From contig NC_081415.1 of the NCBI RefSeq assembly GCF_030272615.1, positions 512,519,034 through 512,583,033 of the forward strand: a stretch of DNA of 64,000 bases. The letters are read 5' to 3'. Positions 1 to 12,293 of this stretch are shown here, one piece after another. Under the pieces are notes generated by a model, which had not been told where the DNA came from, made no database searches, and saw only the letters and a list, made by a program, of their open reading frames with translations. Source of the stretch: Cryptomeria japonica. Lineage: Eukaryota > Streptophyta > Pinopsida > Cupressales > Cupressaceae. Each line of letters begins with the position of its first letter. Within the stretch, counting starts at the first letter, position 1. The translations under genes and the position numbers were made by a program.

Positions 1-860
1 ATATTTGTAAGTGGAAACCCTGTAAGGGGAAAAACCACAGTGGGAAACCTTACCCACAATCAGATGATACTACTGTAGATAGTATATGTATACAAATGGG
101 GTTTGCACATGTAGAAAGGCCAAGCGCCTAGAGCTCACTGCTCAAACACAAATAGGAGTCACAATGACTAAAATTGGATGGTTAAATCCAATAAGAATGT
201 ACTGCTCAAATTAGCATCTTTCTATGCTAGATTCAGTACCGGTGTAGTTTTGATTGTCTTCACAAAAAGCCTCCTTTAATATTCAAATGATGTCTGCATG
301 TATAGCTCTTCTTATTCTCAAATATATCTTCTCACAATTCCTTCTTTGCATTCCCCAACCAATCTTACAAATACGATCTTACATTTATATCATAACCTAA
401 GACCAATTTTAGTAGGTCAGCTCTAAAGGATATTACAATAAAATCAATTTACAAATAAAACAATATCTAATGCAATAACTGGTTCAACATGTCGGCTTGA
501 TGCATTTACAATAATAATAAAAAATCTCCATAGTGTGTCGTGCTAATCTGGAAAAGATAAACTTGTTGGTGCATAACCTGGACCTATTTGCCAGTAACAA
601 CAAATATGCAAACACAAATATGCCAATGAGAAAATCTCCAAGACAAGGTGTCCAAACAATGTCTTCGACATAACCAGGTGTTTTCCATGCCATTCCAAGT
701 GCTGGTGAACATCATATCCTACCGGTGTACCAAATACTGGTGACTGTGCATAAGTCACTTGCTTGCTGGTGAACATTGCCAATTCTCCAAAGTGCCAAAG
801 TTTAGTAGGTGTTGACATCAATGACAAAACCATACCAAAATACTAAGAGGGTAGCTAACA
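1..860 (-). mobile_element. Copia-type LTR, truncated at window edge (H)
   Basis: Read on the - strand, an LTR-like sequence begins with TGTTAGCTACCC at 860 and runs leftwards off the window. Its inner part (about 1-130) matches, in opposite orientation, the end of the LTR-like piece near 1690-1850; both carry a shared stretch around GGGAAAAACCAC and the AGCTCTAGG motif also seen in the LTR of E. No purine-rich tract lies just outside 860, so this looks like a 5' or solo LTR whose internal part would lie to the left of the window. The short open frames here are not coding. Confidence 0.5.
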
Positions 861-1599
861 GATCTATCCAAGGGAGGATTTAAAAATTGTCTTTCAGATT
901 TTTACGTTGTGTTTGCAAGTGAATGACTCTATTTCCTAATAGAACCAAGGCACTGGCTTATTATATATAAAATTCAATTATTAGTTATACTTTTCAATTT
1001 CAGTTTCGTGCAAGTAGGAGATAGAAGTAGAGAGGATGAGATAGAAGTAATCAAACCAAAGCAAGAAGAATTAGGAGAAATTTAAATAGTCATAATAATA
1101 AGATAACCTATCCCAAAGATATATGCAACTTTGAGATAAACACTAGAAGTAGAAGACACAATACAAATCTTCTATAAAAAGCACCAATTTAGAGAACCAG
1201 TTGGTGAATAGGTACACTCACCTAGGTTTTGTAGAGCCTAAAGTGAGGGAGTCAACAACCTAACTAGTTCACTCTATTAGTTGGCCAAATAAATTGGAGA
1301 GTTTGGAGATAGGAGTTGGCAATTCCTTAGAGCTTTTCCAATCTATTGATTTGAGTACCAACACTTTGTATCATGTGATGCAATTTTATAATTAAGGGTT
1401 GAGGGTCTAGTTGACCTTGTTATCAAGGTTGATTAATTGTATATATGTGATATGTTTATGTAATTTAGGTATCGATGGTGTTTCTGGATTATCAAGGAGA
1501 GGTTTATGTGTGATCAAGTGATCTATCTTTCAGTGTTGTAATTGTGGAGAGACTAGTGTTTCAGAGTAGATAGTTGTTTTTAATAGGAACTGTAATCAG
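861..1599. other. Unassigned AT-rich DNA
   Basis: No coding frame or structural RNA is visible. The stretch lies between two oppositely oriented copia-type LTR pieces and may contain the start of the right-hand one, whose 5' boundary I could not place. Confidence 0.3.
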
Positions 1600-2003
1600 G
1601 TATTTGGAGATACTACTCTTTTAGTTCACTTCTTTTTTATTGTAGTCCAAATATTATTGTAAGTTAGTGAGACTTCCCAGAGGGTTGTATCCTTTCGGGT
1701 CATTTTATTTGAGTAGTGAGCTCTAGGTAGTGTGCGTGAATGCTTGTGCATTCCCCATTGTAATATTTTCACATACTACTATAGATTATCATCTTATTGT
1801 GGGTAGGTTCCCACCGTGGTTTTTCCCTTAACTAGGTTTTCCATGTCAAAATATTGGTGTTGTGTGTTGTGCTATTAATTTGCATATCTTCATTATTGTT
1901 GCAGTTTATCAAATATGCTTTTGTAACTAAGTTTCTATATTTGATGAAGATTGATTCACTTCCCCCCCTCTCAGTCTTCCTTCTTGATTGTTGCTAACAA
2001 TAA
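1600..2003 (+). mobile_element. Copia-type LTR remnant, + orientation (I)
   Basis: The stretch contains the same ordered motifs as the LTR of E: TAGTGAGACTTC, GAGCTCTAGG, a CCCCATTGTAA segment, then a late pyrimidine run (TTCCCCCCCTCTCAGTCTT) and a CTAACA end at 2003. No TGGTATCAGAGC-type primer site follows, so it is a 3' or solo LTR. The left limit is a guess. Confidence 0.45.
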
Positions 2004-2583
2004 CTCTATTGTAAATTTCTAGAGGATTCATTATTTATTTTTATGATTTTATGTGTCTTGTTTTAGTTTCATATGTTTGTTCATTTATCCTACAATTATA
2101 AAGATGCTTTAAAAGTATTTTGTTTAAGGAAATATTTGTGGATCAAAAGTGAAGTTATGGTTTAGATCGTGTTATGGAACCAATGATTTATGATTTTATG
2201 ATGTTACATGTTATTCGTGTATGAATATTTAGATTTGTATTGGTGATCATAAGCCCAATCCCATTTCTTTATGTTAATAAATATTTGGCTATGTATATGT
2301 TGACAATTCATGACTTAACCCCTTTGTTGATTGAGTTCTTATGGAAGTCCTATTTCTATTTTGAGTCATTTTATTGTGAGATGGCGTTGTGATGATTCAT
2401 TATGTGGTCTATTGTTGTACCCTTGGTTTTAGGAGCATATTAGGGGGATTGGCCCTCAAGTTAGTGTCAGGACCCGCAAGAGGCTACCAAGAAATCACAT
2501 TGAGACTTGGTTAATCAAGTGATAACATTAATATAATGTATTGGGTTGGGTTTTACACACAATAAAAAGAGAATTGTTGGTGT
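2004..2583. other. Unassigned flank left of element F
   Basis: About 580 bp without a coding frame or recognisable element. It is the DNA into which F inserted or the remains of an older repeat; F's target-site duplication cannot be tested because the far end of F is outside the window. Confidence 0.3.
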
Positions 2584-3450
2584 TGTAGACACCTAAAAAT
2601 CTCTCATTAATCATGTACTAATTAATCATCTTATTAGTTAAATAATTCTGTAATTATTTAATTAAGTGAATTATTCTTCTAAATTAAACCAATCATCACC
2701 TTCACATTGTTAATTATTCAATTTCTATATTTTCGATTAATTCATAATTTTGACCTATCTCAAATATTAATTATTTAATTAATTACAATTAATTCTCTTA
2801 ATTAAATAATCTTTATTATTGAATTAATTCTATTTCTAATTATTGAATAATTTCATTTAAATTATTTAATTAATTAACTTATTCCTCCAATTCCCCAAGT
2901 TCAAATTTAATTAAACTTTAATTTCATCCCATTGCAATAAATCTCATGTGCATTTCATCATTCAAAAAACCAAATTCAAAACTAAATAAACATGAAGTTG
3001 AATTTCAATTCAAAATTCCTACAACACATGTTGAAAATCAGGAATGATTAATCAAATCAATTAACTAATTAGTTGACTTAATTAACTCTTCAATCTCCCC
3101 TTTTAACTCCAAATCACCTTTTCTGACTAATTGATCTATTAAGTCTTCTTCCTAACCAATCCAGACAACTGGATAATCAATTGATTCATCTAGTCAATCA
3201 CTTGAGTTATCTCTTCAATCAATCCACTTAACAGATCAATCAAAATGAGTTGATTGATCAATCAAATTAGTTCAACTATCAATCAACACTTCAGTTCCAA
3301 ATCTCACCCCATCTCACACAAAAATTCTATAAATATAAGATCATTCATCATTTTCAACAATCACAAACTTTGAATCTTGGTGTCACTTGCAAGTTATCAG
3401 CGTGATATCTGAGAGCCACCATACCACGAAGATGACAAGAACAATAGAAG
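2584..3450 (+). repeat. 5' LTR of F (3' limit approximate)
   Basis: It begins TGTAGACACCTAAAAAT, repeated at 54479 directly after a purine-rich tract. The sequence is AT-rich with many TTAATTAA-like runs and a TATA box near 3328. The downstream limit is uncertain because only the first 67 bases of the other LTR lie in the window and I recognise no primer-binding site in 3400-4500. Confidence 0.6.
3328..3337 (+). promoter_or_regulatory. Putative TATA box of F LTR
   Basis: TATAAATATA lies about 745 bases into the LTR, in the position expected of the U3/R promoter of a plant LTR. Assigned from sequence and position only. Confidence 0.45.
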
Positions 3451-5990
3451 CTACAATGCAATTGAGGGGGTTTTTCAATTATTTAATTGTTTAATCATTT
3501 AATTTATACATTCATTTCTATTGATTTGTGTTTGGGAGTGCTTTAATAGTTAAGGACTTCATGATTGCCCTTATTTTTTATTTAGTAATGATGACTTTAA
3601 GAATGAAAACACTAGTGAACTTGACATGAAAGAACATATTTTCTAACCTTCTGGCATCATCTTTTGTGTTTTGCAAGTTCTTTACAGATGCATTAGAAAG
3701 TGCTATGCATTTGATAATACAGTAATTCGTAATCTCTCCCAATGGTATGCAATAACCTAGACATCAGTTCACAATTGCTAACTTAGAAATTCATAATTGC
3801 TTATTCTGATTCGCAATTGTCTAGCTTTGTTATTTTCTCAATTTCAATTATCATTTATATAAATAATCCATTTGCGTTTCTAACCCATCATTCTTTTTTA
3901 ATTTTGGAAAGTTATTTTTCTGCATAAAATATGTCTAACCCCATGGAAGGATGGGTAAAATTCAAGATTTCAAGTGCCATAAAGAGATCAGAAGACAAAA
4001 GAAAATAGAGAACTTATCGATGAATGATAAGAGAAGAAAAAAGAATCCAAGACCTTGAATAATTGGCTGCTCTATCCAAATACTATCATCTTGTGCATAA
4101 ATATCTGGAGAAATTTGACATATTTGATGACATCCAGGTCATGGCAAACATCATTATGAACTAATTCTTTGCTTGTAGATTTCTATCTTCTATCTTCTAA
4201 TTCTATTTCATAACTGATTCATAATTACTCAGACAATGCTTGGAATTTTATTAGACATAAATTCACAATTGCCTTGATAGGAATTAAAAATTGTTTTGAC
4301 AAACATTCTCAATTGCTTTGAGAAGAATGCACAATTGCTAGGATAAATAGCAAAGAAATTTTTTGTAACCAAAGAGAAAATTTAGGCTTGTCAACCCAGA
4401 ATGTCAACTAACATTTTAATGGGTTTTGCAGGCAGTACTGGACCTAGATCAGCACACGTTTCCTTTGGGGTGATCTAAAGAAAACAAGATATTTTCATTA
4501 TTTCAAATAATTAAGGTTGAAAAGAACATTCATCATTGCTATGTGGGATTAAAAACAAAATCATGCCTATTGGAGCAACATCTCCAAATAGCTTTTAGAC
4601 AAGTTTGCAATGAAAGGTTAAATAGGTCCATCTTGTCTTCCATGTCTTGAAGGTGATAGGCATATGTTCTCTCCTTTATTGGGTGACCAAAATCTAGACT
4701 CGCCATTTATGCTTTCTATCATTTTTGCATTAGGATAAAACCTTTAGCAAGCCTACTTCCTAGGTAGACCACAAGGCCAAGTGAGAGGGAACAACCTAAG
4801 TGGAAATAACTAAAGCCAAGTAATACAAGCCACTATAAATAAATGCGTATGTGATGAAGGTTCCATGAAACGAGTGTTACATGATGTCATAACAATGTTT
4901 TGCCTCCCTTAGTGCCTATATGGTACGTAAAAATTTGTAGAGCCTAACCTCTCCAAATTGGGACACCTCCTTTAACAGAGTGGAAAACATTGTTGATTAT
5001 GACCACTCAAATGAAACATTTACCCAAAACTTTAAGAATTAGAGGCCAAGCTAAGTCAGTAACTAGGCACTTATAATATCATAGTACAAGGGTGGGGAAG
5101 AATCCACCCCCAAGACACTCACCATATATCTCCTAGGAAAATGTGCCAATTGAGGAGAAATTATCTTTGTTTCAAATTCTGAAAAAGGAAAAAAAATGGG
5201 TGCACCCTAGGGTGTGATAGGGTTGTATGATCTGATGGAGTATTAAGATGTAGGATGTGGTATTATTTGTGACCTTTTGACCCTAGAAGAATTTGATTGT
5301 TTTGTGATCGTATGGCCAAAATTTGTCAAAAATGAATGAGATTTGAAAAGACCCCAATAACCATTAGGATTTTAAAAGATCCTTTAAACAACTCTTTTTG
5401 GATTATTTCAAACTGTTTTCTTACTTGTTGTTGTGTCTTATGAAATATTATCAACTATCAAGCACCCAAAGCATATCAAAAACAAAGTAAAAAATAATCA
5501 AGTCTTGTCAGAAATATTTCAACTACAAATACAGTATGAAATCTCAAAACATTACAACATCAATTAAAAACAACAATCAACAAATCAAAAAAAATTACCA
5601 TTTTTAGAAGGATGGAGAAAAACATGTTATATCTGTGATCTTAGGTCTCATTGTGTAGTCTTTCCATTTGAATAGTTCATACATAGACACCCTTTCACGT
5701 CCTCATATTACAGAAGCCTTTGCACAAGTCCTCACTTCATACTTAGAAATAATTTTGTCAAAGTTGCATCCAAGATAGCCTTTGCATTATAACTATTTAC
5801 ATCCCTCTTAGGATCCAATTTAAGTCTTGCATATTCCAATAGATTGCATTAGAGTCAACCCCTATCTTATAGTCTCAAACTAATCCTTGCATAATATTCA
5901 CTCATGTCTTATCTTTATAGTCTCAAACCAATCCTTGCATAATATTCACTCATGTCTCTCACAGTCTGTTATCTATAGGGATTTTTTAGC
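3451..5990 (+). other. Non-coding leader of F
   Basis: About 2.5 kb without a credible coding frame, between the LTR and the first gag-like codons. Two patches (3760-3830 and 4200-4345) hold many degenerate copies of TTCACAATTGC or its variants; a similar patch occurs in the antisense intron at the far end of F. A 48-bp tandem duplication lies at its right end. Confidence 0.5.
5871..5962 (+). repeat. 48-bp tandem duplication
   Basis: AGTCTCAAAC followed by AATCCTTGCATAATATTC occurs at 5871 and again at 5919, two near-identical units offset by 48 bp. Confidence 0.75.
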
Positions 5991-5993
5991 ATA

Positions 5994-8110
5994 TCATTTG
6001 CATGGGTTTACCAGGTAATGGTGAATTCCATTTTGAACAACCCAACCTTGGACCAGATGATGAATAGTTAGAAATAATTGATGATTTGGATGACCTTTCA
6101 GGGGAAGTGAGAATTGATCCTCCTCAATATGAAGAAGTTGAATTTGTTTTAGACAACAAAATCCAAAAATTAGTCCAAATTGAGAAGCAAGCCACACAAA
6201 AAATTGCTTGACGAAGAGAACAAGAAATTGTTCGACAACTACTTGAAAGGCATACCATGGAAGAATAAATTTCTCCCCAATAGAGTGTCAGAGTCTAGCA
6301 TTATTCCCTTAGATTACATCATAACTTGCCCAAGGTCTTGCATTTCTTAAGTGTATTAGAAGTCATTCATGCCGATTACCAAATCACAAAGAGCTAAAAT
6401 GGATCTAAATAGTTACCCATCAGTCAATCCTACTTGGAATATGGATTTTTCAACATCTCAAAACTCAAAGGCTAGAATACTTGCAACACTATTGATAAAC
6501 GTAAACAAAATGCCTTCAATAGATGAAATCAAACATAATTTTATACGAGAAGAATTGAAGGTAACTCAACAAGACCCAACCCTCCTCATGGTTTCAAATG
6601 CACTTATCAATAATGATAGGCATCGATACCTTTCTCTTATAATTCAAAATGGGGCCAAGTTGCATCCAAGTATTGACATCTCAAAAATATGGCCACCAGG
6701 AGTGACATTGACACAAAATACAACTCAAATACCAAATGTCATACAAACTCAAGCAACGTCTTCTAATTCAAGCTAAGGTACTACTCATAATACACAAGAA
6801 ACAACTCAAGCCACAATGGATTCAACTCAAAATATTCAATCAAGAGCCACGTCTTCAAATACCAATATCATATCTTAAATAACATCAAATGTTTTGAATA
6901 AATCAATGCAATCTCCAACAACGGTTGCTCTTCCTAGAAGTACTTCTCACCCAATAGTATTAGTTTCTATAGGATCCACTTATAGTGGCCAAAACTTGAA
7001 TCAGGGCTCAACAGGGATGTATAGCTCAAGCCAACCAAGTGTCAGTACTTAGTTTGCATATTTCACACCATCTAGTGGAAATCATGGCACATAGTTGCAT
7101 AGTTAATCAATGTTCTAACAAACTCCAGCATACTCAAATACTATTCCTTTTGTGGGAAATACCTATAGGGTCAGTGCACCTTTCACCCAAGTAGAAGTGT
7201 AGAATCTCCAAAGGAAAATGATGAGAATGCAAACAATGGAAGATAAGAAGAGCTATACCATGGAAGATCTCCATCCTTACCCCTTTGGTAGGACTTTGTA
7301 TATACCACCTTTTCCTCCACATTTCAAAACTCCAAAGTTTGACAAATATAGAGGAAAAGGTGATCAGAGAGATCATGTCAGAGAATTATTCACAACATGT
7401 ATCAAAGTGGCCCATGAAGACACATACTTGATGCATCTCTTTCCAAAAAGTCCTAGAGGAATAACATTAGAATAGTTTCCACATTTTCCACCTAAGATCG
7501 CCTCATCGAGTGAGTTGACTGAGCAATTTATCACAAAAATTTTACACAACATAGACAATCAAGTTACCTTAATGGATTTATGTGCAAGAAAACAAAAGGA
7601 AGGTATCATAGAACCCATACCACCCTTAGAGAATCCAAAGATTTGGATTTTAGGATACACTGGCCTGACAAAAAAAATATGGACATCTCAAACAGATACT
7701 CCAATTAGCCAAAATTCGCTAGCAACAACATAAATCACAAATAAAGGCGAGGATCCAAAATCAACAAAATAGAACAACACATTATAGATGGCCTTTGCAC
7801 CAGCATCACATATCAATACAGTTACAGATATAGGAATTGCACTAGCATCACATATCAATACAGTAGTAGAAACAAGAGTTGCACCACCAAATGAAGCAAA
7901 TAATGCCTCTACATCATCAGCATCAACTAATACCTCCAGGAAAACAAGAATAGCACTAGCTAGAGATGGTAATTCCATATTACCCCTATCTCTCATTCAA
8001 GCCCTCAATGAGGTCTCTATCACAAAAGAAGGGTCTACAAGTCATGAAACTCTCCCATTCATCATCAACACTATTAAAAGTCTTATATACTCAAAGTTGT
8101 AGTAAATATT
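5994..8110 (+). pseudogene. gag of F (Tat-like), decayed
   Basis: A broken + strand gag. The N-terminal part (5994-6250) is acidic with IDDLDDL and a Glu/Arg-rich segment; the best open stretch is 6369-6776 (135 codons). The capsid-like core begins near 7218 and contains FPPHFKTPKFDKYRGKGDQ and HVRELFTTCIKVAHEDTYL, the hallmark of plant Tat gag (retrotrans_gag), continuing past a stop into TEQFITKILHNIDNQVTLMD and a KQKEG motif near 7600. A Thr/Ala/Ser-rich, repetitive segment (7788-7960) follows. At least four in-frame stops interrupt it, so it is non-functional. The protein would form the particle shell. I see no zinc knuckle and no D[ST]G protease motif between here and the RT, which have either decayed beyond sight or are absent. 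Confidence 0.75.
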
Positions 8111-8279
8111 CAACATTTAGAGCCTATGAAAATCAATCATGTGTAGATGATGGTATAGAATATGAGAACATACCAGTTGATCCAAAGTCAGTCAAAATAT
8201 GTATTTGACAACAAAATTTGCATGATATCGACAACATCTCCTCCTAATGAAGACAAATATCTTTGTCTTATGTATCCTC

Positions 8280-10791
8280 ACTTGATAGATTGGGCGAAAG
8301 AGAATTTTCTTTTTAGATTGGTTCCAAAATGATAAGGCCATAGATGAATTATTGGGTGCAAGGGATGTGATTCCCTATGAATAACATAAAATTGATTTCA
8401 CTATAGATCTATCTGAAACTGCATACTTTGGAGAAGCAAGATCCTCTTCCACTCCATAAAACATGCATGAAGAAGAAAATGCAACTTCAAATAGATTCGA
8501 TAATCTCCCTATAGACAAAGAACAATCAACATTGTTGGTAGAAGAAACTAAAGAAATCAACATAAGAGATGCCAAAACAGTACACAAGATACACTTGGCT
8601 AAGTCTCTAAATCACACTAAATAAGGAAAGTTTATTCAATTATTTACAAAACAACCAATCAAATTTGCTTGGTCATATGTAGATATGCTAGGGTTGGGTC
8701 CCCAGTTTGTCTTACATAATTTTCCATTACTACCAAGAGAAAAAGAATACAACCAAAATCTAAGGAAGATGCATCTTCAGATAAAACAGCTAATCAAAGT
8801 GGAACTACAAACATTCTTGGATGTGGGTTTCATCAAACCCATAGACTATGTAGAATAGATCTCAAATTTAGTACCAGTTACTAAACACACTAGGGGCATC
8901 AGAATCTACACTGACTTTAGGGACCTCAACAAGGCTTGTCCAAAGGATGATTTTCCGCTTCCTAACATAGATATGAACATGGATCTGATAGTTGGAAACA
9001 AAATTCTATCATTCAGGGATGATTTTTATGGTTACAATTAGAGTAGGATTGAACTAGAAGACCAACATAAAATAACTTTCACTTGTCCTTGGGGAACATA
9101 CTGTTGTAATGTAATACCATTCAGGTTCAAAAATGTTGGCACTAATTATTAGAGGGAAATGACCACCCTATTTCATGACATGATACATAATAATGGAAGA
9201 CTATATGGACAACTTTCTAGTTAAATCCAATACCAAGGATGATCATCTGGATGTCTTGGCTATAATATTTGATAGACTTGAGCAATAAAATTTTTGACTC
9301 AACCTAAAATAGTGTTTATCATATCAAACAAAGGTATTGAAATAGATCCTAAAAAGATAAAAGCTATCCTAGAAATGTCATCACCCACCACACTTAAACA
9401 ATTGAGAAGTCTACAGGGGAGACTGCAATCTATAATGAATTTAATTGCACAATTGGTATACAAATGCCATCCATTTCAAGACCTCTTGAAGAACGGTGTA
9501 ACATTCAAATGGATAGAAAAATTCCAAGAGGCATTTCAAGCATTAAAAGAATATCTTTTGTCCACACCAGTCTTGATTCCACTAGTACATGAGAAACCAT
9601 TACTCTTGTACATATCTGCAACAAACTCTTCTGTGGGTGCTCTCCTAGCACAACATGATGAGAAAGGTAAGGAGAGAGATATCTACTACATTAGTAGAAA
9701 TCTCATAGGATATGAAATCAACTATACACTAGTTGAATGAGCATGCTTAGCAATGATATTTGCATCCCAAAATCTTAGACATTACATGTTGAGTCTAAAG
9801 TCCAACTCATTCCACATTTTGATCCACTCAAGTACTTGTTGAACAAAGAAGCATTAACCGAAAGACTATCCAAGTGGGTTATGATCCAAAGAGAGTTTGA
9901 CATAGAGTATGTCAATAAAAAGGCCATCAGAGGGTAGATTATAGAAGATCAACTAGTAGAAGCACCTATACTAGATAATCATCCATTTTTTATAAACTTT
10001 CTTGATGAGTCGGTATTTTCACTTTCAGCATCTACAACCTGGAAATTATATTTTGATGGATCATACATCAATCATGGAGTAGGAGCATGAATACTTTTTA
10101 TTACTCCTCAAGGAGACTCTATCCCAAAGTCATTTAGGATCAACTTCCCTTGCACCAACAACATAGTTGAATATGAAGCCCTCGTCATAGGACTTAATAC
10201 TATAGTACAATGAAATATAATAGGGTTACAAGTCTATGTAGACTCACAACTTATCATTAATAAGGTGAATGATGATTATAATAAAAAAGATGACAAGATG
10301 ACACCTTACAAGCACTTGGTGGAAGAATACAAGCAAGATTTCACCAGTGTAACATTTGAGAAAATCCAAAGAGTACAAAACAAAGAAGTAGATGCTATGA
10401 CAACAATAGGATCTCTTTTGGATATGCCTAACAATTGAAGTCACTTTAACTTCATAGCGAAACAACTCATGGTACCAACATATGAAATACCATATTCTAA
10501 GTATGTATGATAGTAGGACCTGAATCTCCTTAGTACAAAGAATTATACGACTACATAAATGATCAATATATGTCTCCTGATCTCTAATGCAATCAAAGAA
10601 AAATACTTATTTGTCAGGCTACAAGACATACAATCATTATCGACACTCTATACATGAAAGGCTTAGATGGTACTTTGCTTCATTGTCTTAGCCCTAAAGA
10701 AGCACAAACATCTCTAAAAGAAGTTCATGATGGCATATGTGGTCATCACTCTTCTGGCCCAACACTAGCCAAAAAACCATTGAAATAGGAT
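8280..10791 (+). pseudogene. pol of F: RT, RNase H, second RNase H, start of integrase
   Basis: Typical Tat polyprotein, read through many stops. RT signatures: TDFRDLNKACPKDDFPLPNID near 8910-8970, TFTCPWGTYC near 9080 and the active-site box near 9200, where the usual Tyr-x-Asp-Asp reads Tyr-Met-Asp-Asn, so one catalytic Asp is lost. The RT tail and first RNase H lie at 9294-9960 (LRSLQGRLQSI, KPLLLYISATNSSVGALLAQ, YYISRNLIGYE). A second, archaeal-type RNase H at 10046-10420 keeps its acidic set (LYFDGS, VEYEAL, YVDSQL, VDAM) and is diagnostic of the Tat clade. Integrase begins near 10640 with the zinc-binding VHDGICGHH and is cut at 10791 by element G; it resumes at 47714. Confidence 0.85.
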
Positions 10792-11877
10792 TGTTGACTC
10801 TAAATTTTACCTTAAATGTGAAAAACCTTATGGGAAATTTAGTGATGGGGGACCTATTGCGCAAAACTCATTGAATAACCTGCGGATTTAAGAAGTCGAC
10901 TCTTCATTATAATTGGGGAGGAAAAGGGAAGGAGGAAACTTAAAGAAAAATGGTCTACACTATCTAGGAGATGTGCAAAAATATTTTGGAAAAGCATTAA
11001 CAACATATAAAACCTAGAAACATATGGTTTTAAAGCCCATTCAACAATTTATTTGCCCAAATCCATTCAAGAGAGTAATTCAACATAACACTCATTCAAT
11101 AGATAAGAAGTCTCAAATTATAGTTTAATCTATGGTCTCATAGAAAATATCAGAGAAATTATTGAATTGGAAAACAACACAAAAGTCAATATATATTAAG
11201 CTTCAAATAAAATGATCATAGAGGCCATACACACAATATGATCTATCCATCATTTATTGAATTAAAACAACATAAAGGATTCTTCAAATGAGCCAAAGTA
11301 TACAAACTCTCTGTAGATGTGAACCCCTAAAACAAGGAAAACATAAGCATAAATAGAGCCCTCATCTCAACTAAAAACTTGCAGCATCAGCAACCTCCTA
11401 GCAACCGCTTCTGACCAGAAAACCTATCTTGACACCTTGCGAGATCATACACAACAAAAACACCCCCAAAGTTGTTATTTCCACCATATCATGGTGATCT
11501 CCATACCTTCTCAACAAGAAAACCTTGATGTGAACCACATCCTAAATCATGAACCACCATGCAAGACATACGACAACTTAGAGGACATCTGAAAAAGAGC
11601 ACAAAAATAGAACCAAATCAGGAAGTGTGGAGGCACCAAGTGTCCTTATCCTCGCACAATGAATGATGGAGATGAGAGGAATGTCATGTCATAAGAAACC
11701 CAAGCCACTTGGCAACTCCGTGTTCCTCCAAAATCTGAATGGAAAAATCGAGCAATCAGAAATAACACCCGACATCTAGCTCACGCATTTTGTATGGGGA
11801 GCATAACTAGAAAATCAAAAGAACAGGTCCACCCGATCAAAATGTCACCTATGGATGACTCCGAAATAATGTTAACA
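10792..11877. repeat. Left LTR of G
   Basis: Pairs with 46609-47713; termini TG..CA with the AGGAT target duplication just outside. On the + strand a CATAAATAG box (about 11350) and on the - strand a TTTTATATG box (about 11010) could both be promoters, so the sequence does not settle polarity. Confidence 0.85.
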
Positions 11878-11882
11878 TTTAT

Positions 11883-11901
11883 TGGCGAATTAAAGGGGGA
11901 A
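11883..11901 (+). promoter_or_regulatory. Primer-binding-site-like sequence next to left LTR of G
   Basis: Five bases after the LTR end the + strand reads TGGCGAATTAAAGGGGGAA. It resembles a mutated form of the TGGCGCCGTTGCCGGGGAA primer site common in Tat and Athila elements. If real, it would make G a + strand element, opposite to its gag-pol. Confidence 0.35.
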
Positions 11902-11993
11902 TTTTGCTTGTGGAATGCTAGAACCCAAAATAGTTGGTTTGGGGACTAGACTTCATGTCGAATTAGGGTGGAGCAGATCGAAGGCCTGTTACA

Positions 11994-12293
11994 ATGGAAA
12001 CCATTCTTCCTTTGAGGGAAACACTTGCACTTCTAGATTCTAGCAGTGTTGATCCAAACAAATTATCTCATCAAATGGCAAACTTGCTAGTTCATCATGG
12101 ACCAGTTTTAAGAGCACATAGAGCTAAGCTAGTGGGTGCAAGAGATTTTGGACCTCTTTCACCAAAATGGGATTGTTCAGGTGCTATAGGAAGGTCCTAT
12201 CTTGCTGTAAATGTTCAACCTAGTTTAACACTTGTTCAATTCCTAGTACAGAACCATCTGCAAGAAATAGAGAAGGAATTCCTAATTAAATAA
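11994..12293 (+). CDS. Unidentified 99-codon open frame in G
   Basis: A + strand frame from ATG at 11994 to TAA at 12291. I do not recognise the protein. It contains LRETLALLDSSSVDPNKL, a His-rich turn (LLVHHGPVLRAHRAKLVGA) and a Trp-Asp-Cys-Ser-Gly segment, and ends in a Glu/Lys helix. It looks more protein-like than the random frames nearby, with no stop over 100 codons in an otherwise decayed area. It lies just inside the left LTR of G and its end overlaps, tail to tail, the end of the - strand coiled-coil gene. It could be a captured host exon, part of an element gene, or chance. Confidence 0.35.
   Translation: METILPLRETLALLDSSSVDPNKLSHQMANLLVHHGPVLRAHRAKLVGARDFGPLSPKWDCSGAIGRSYLAVNVQPSLTLVQFLVQNHLQEIEKEFLIK

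Noticed and set aside
5994-6197. 67-codon - strand frame
   Set aside because: The + strand carries gag-like acidic sense here; the - frame is its shadow.
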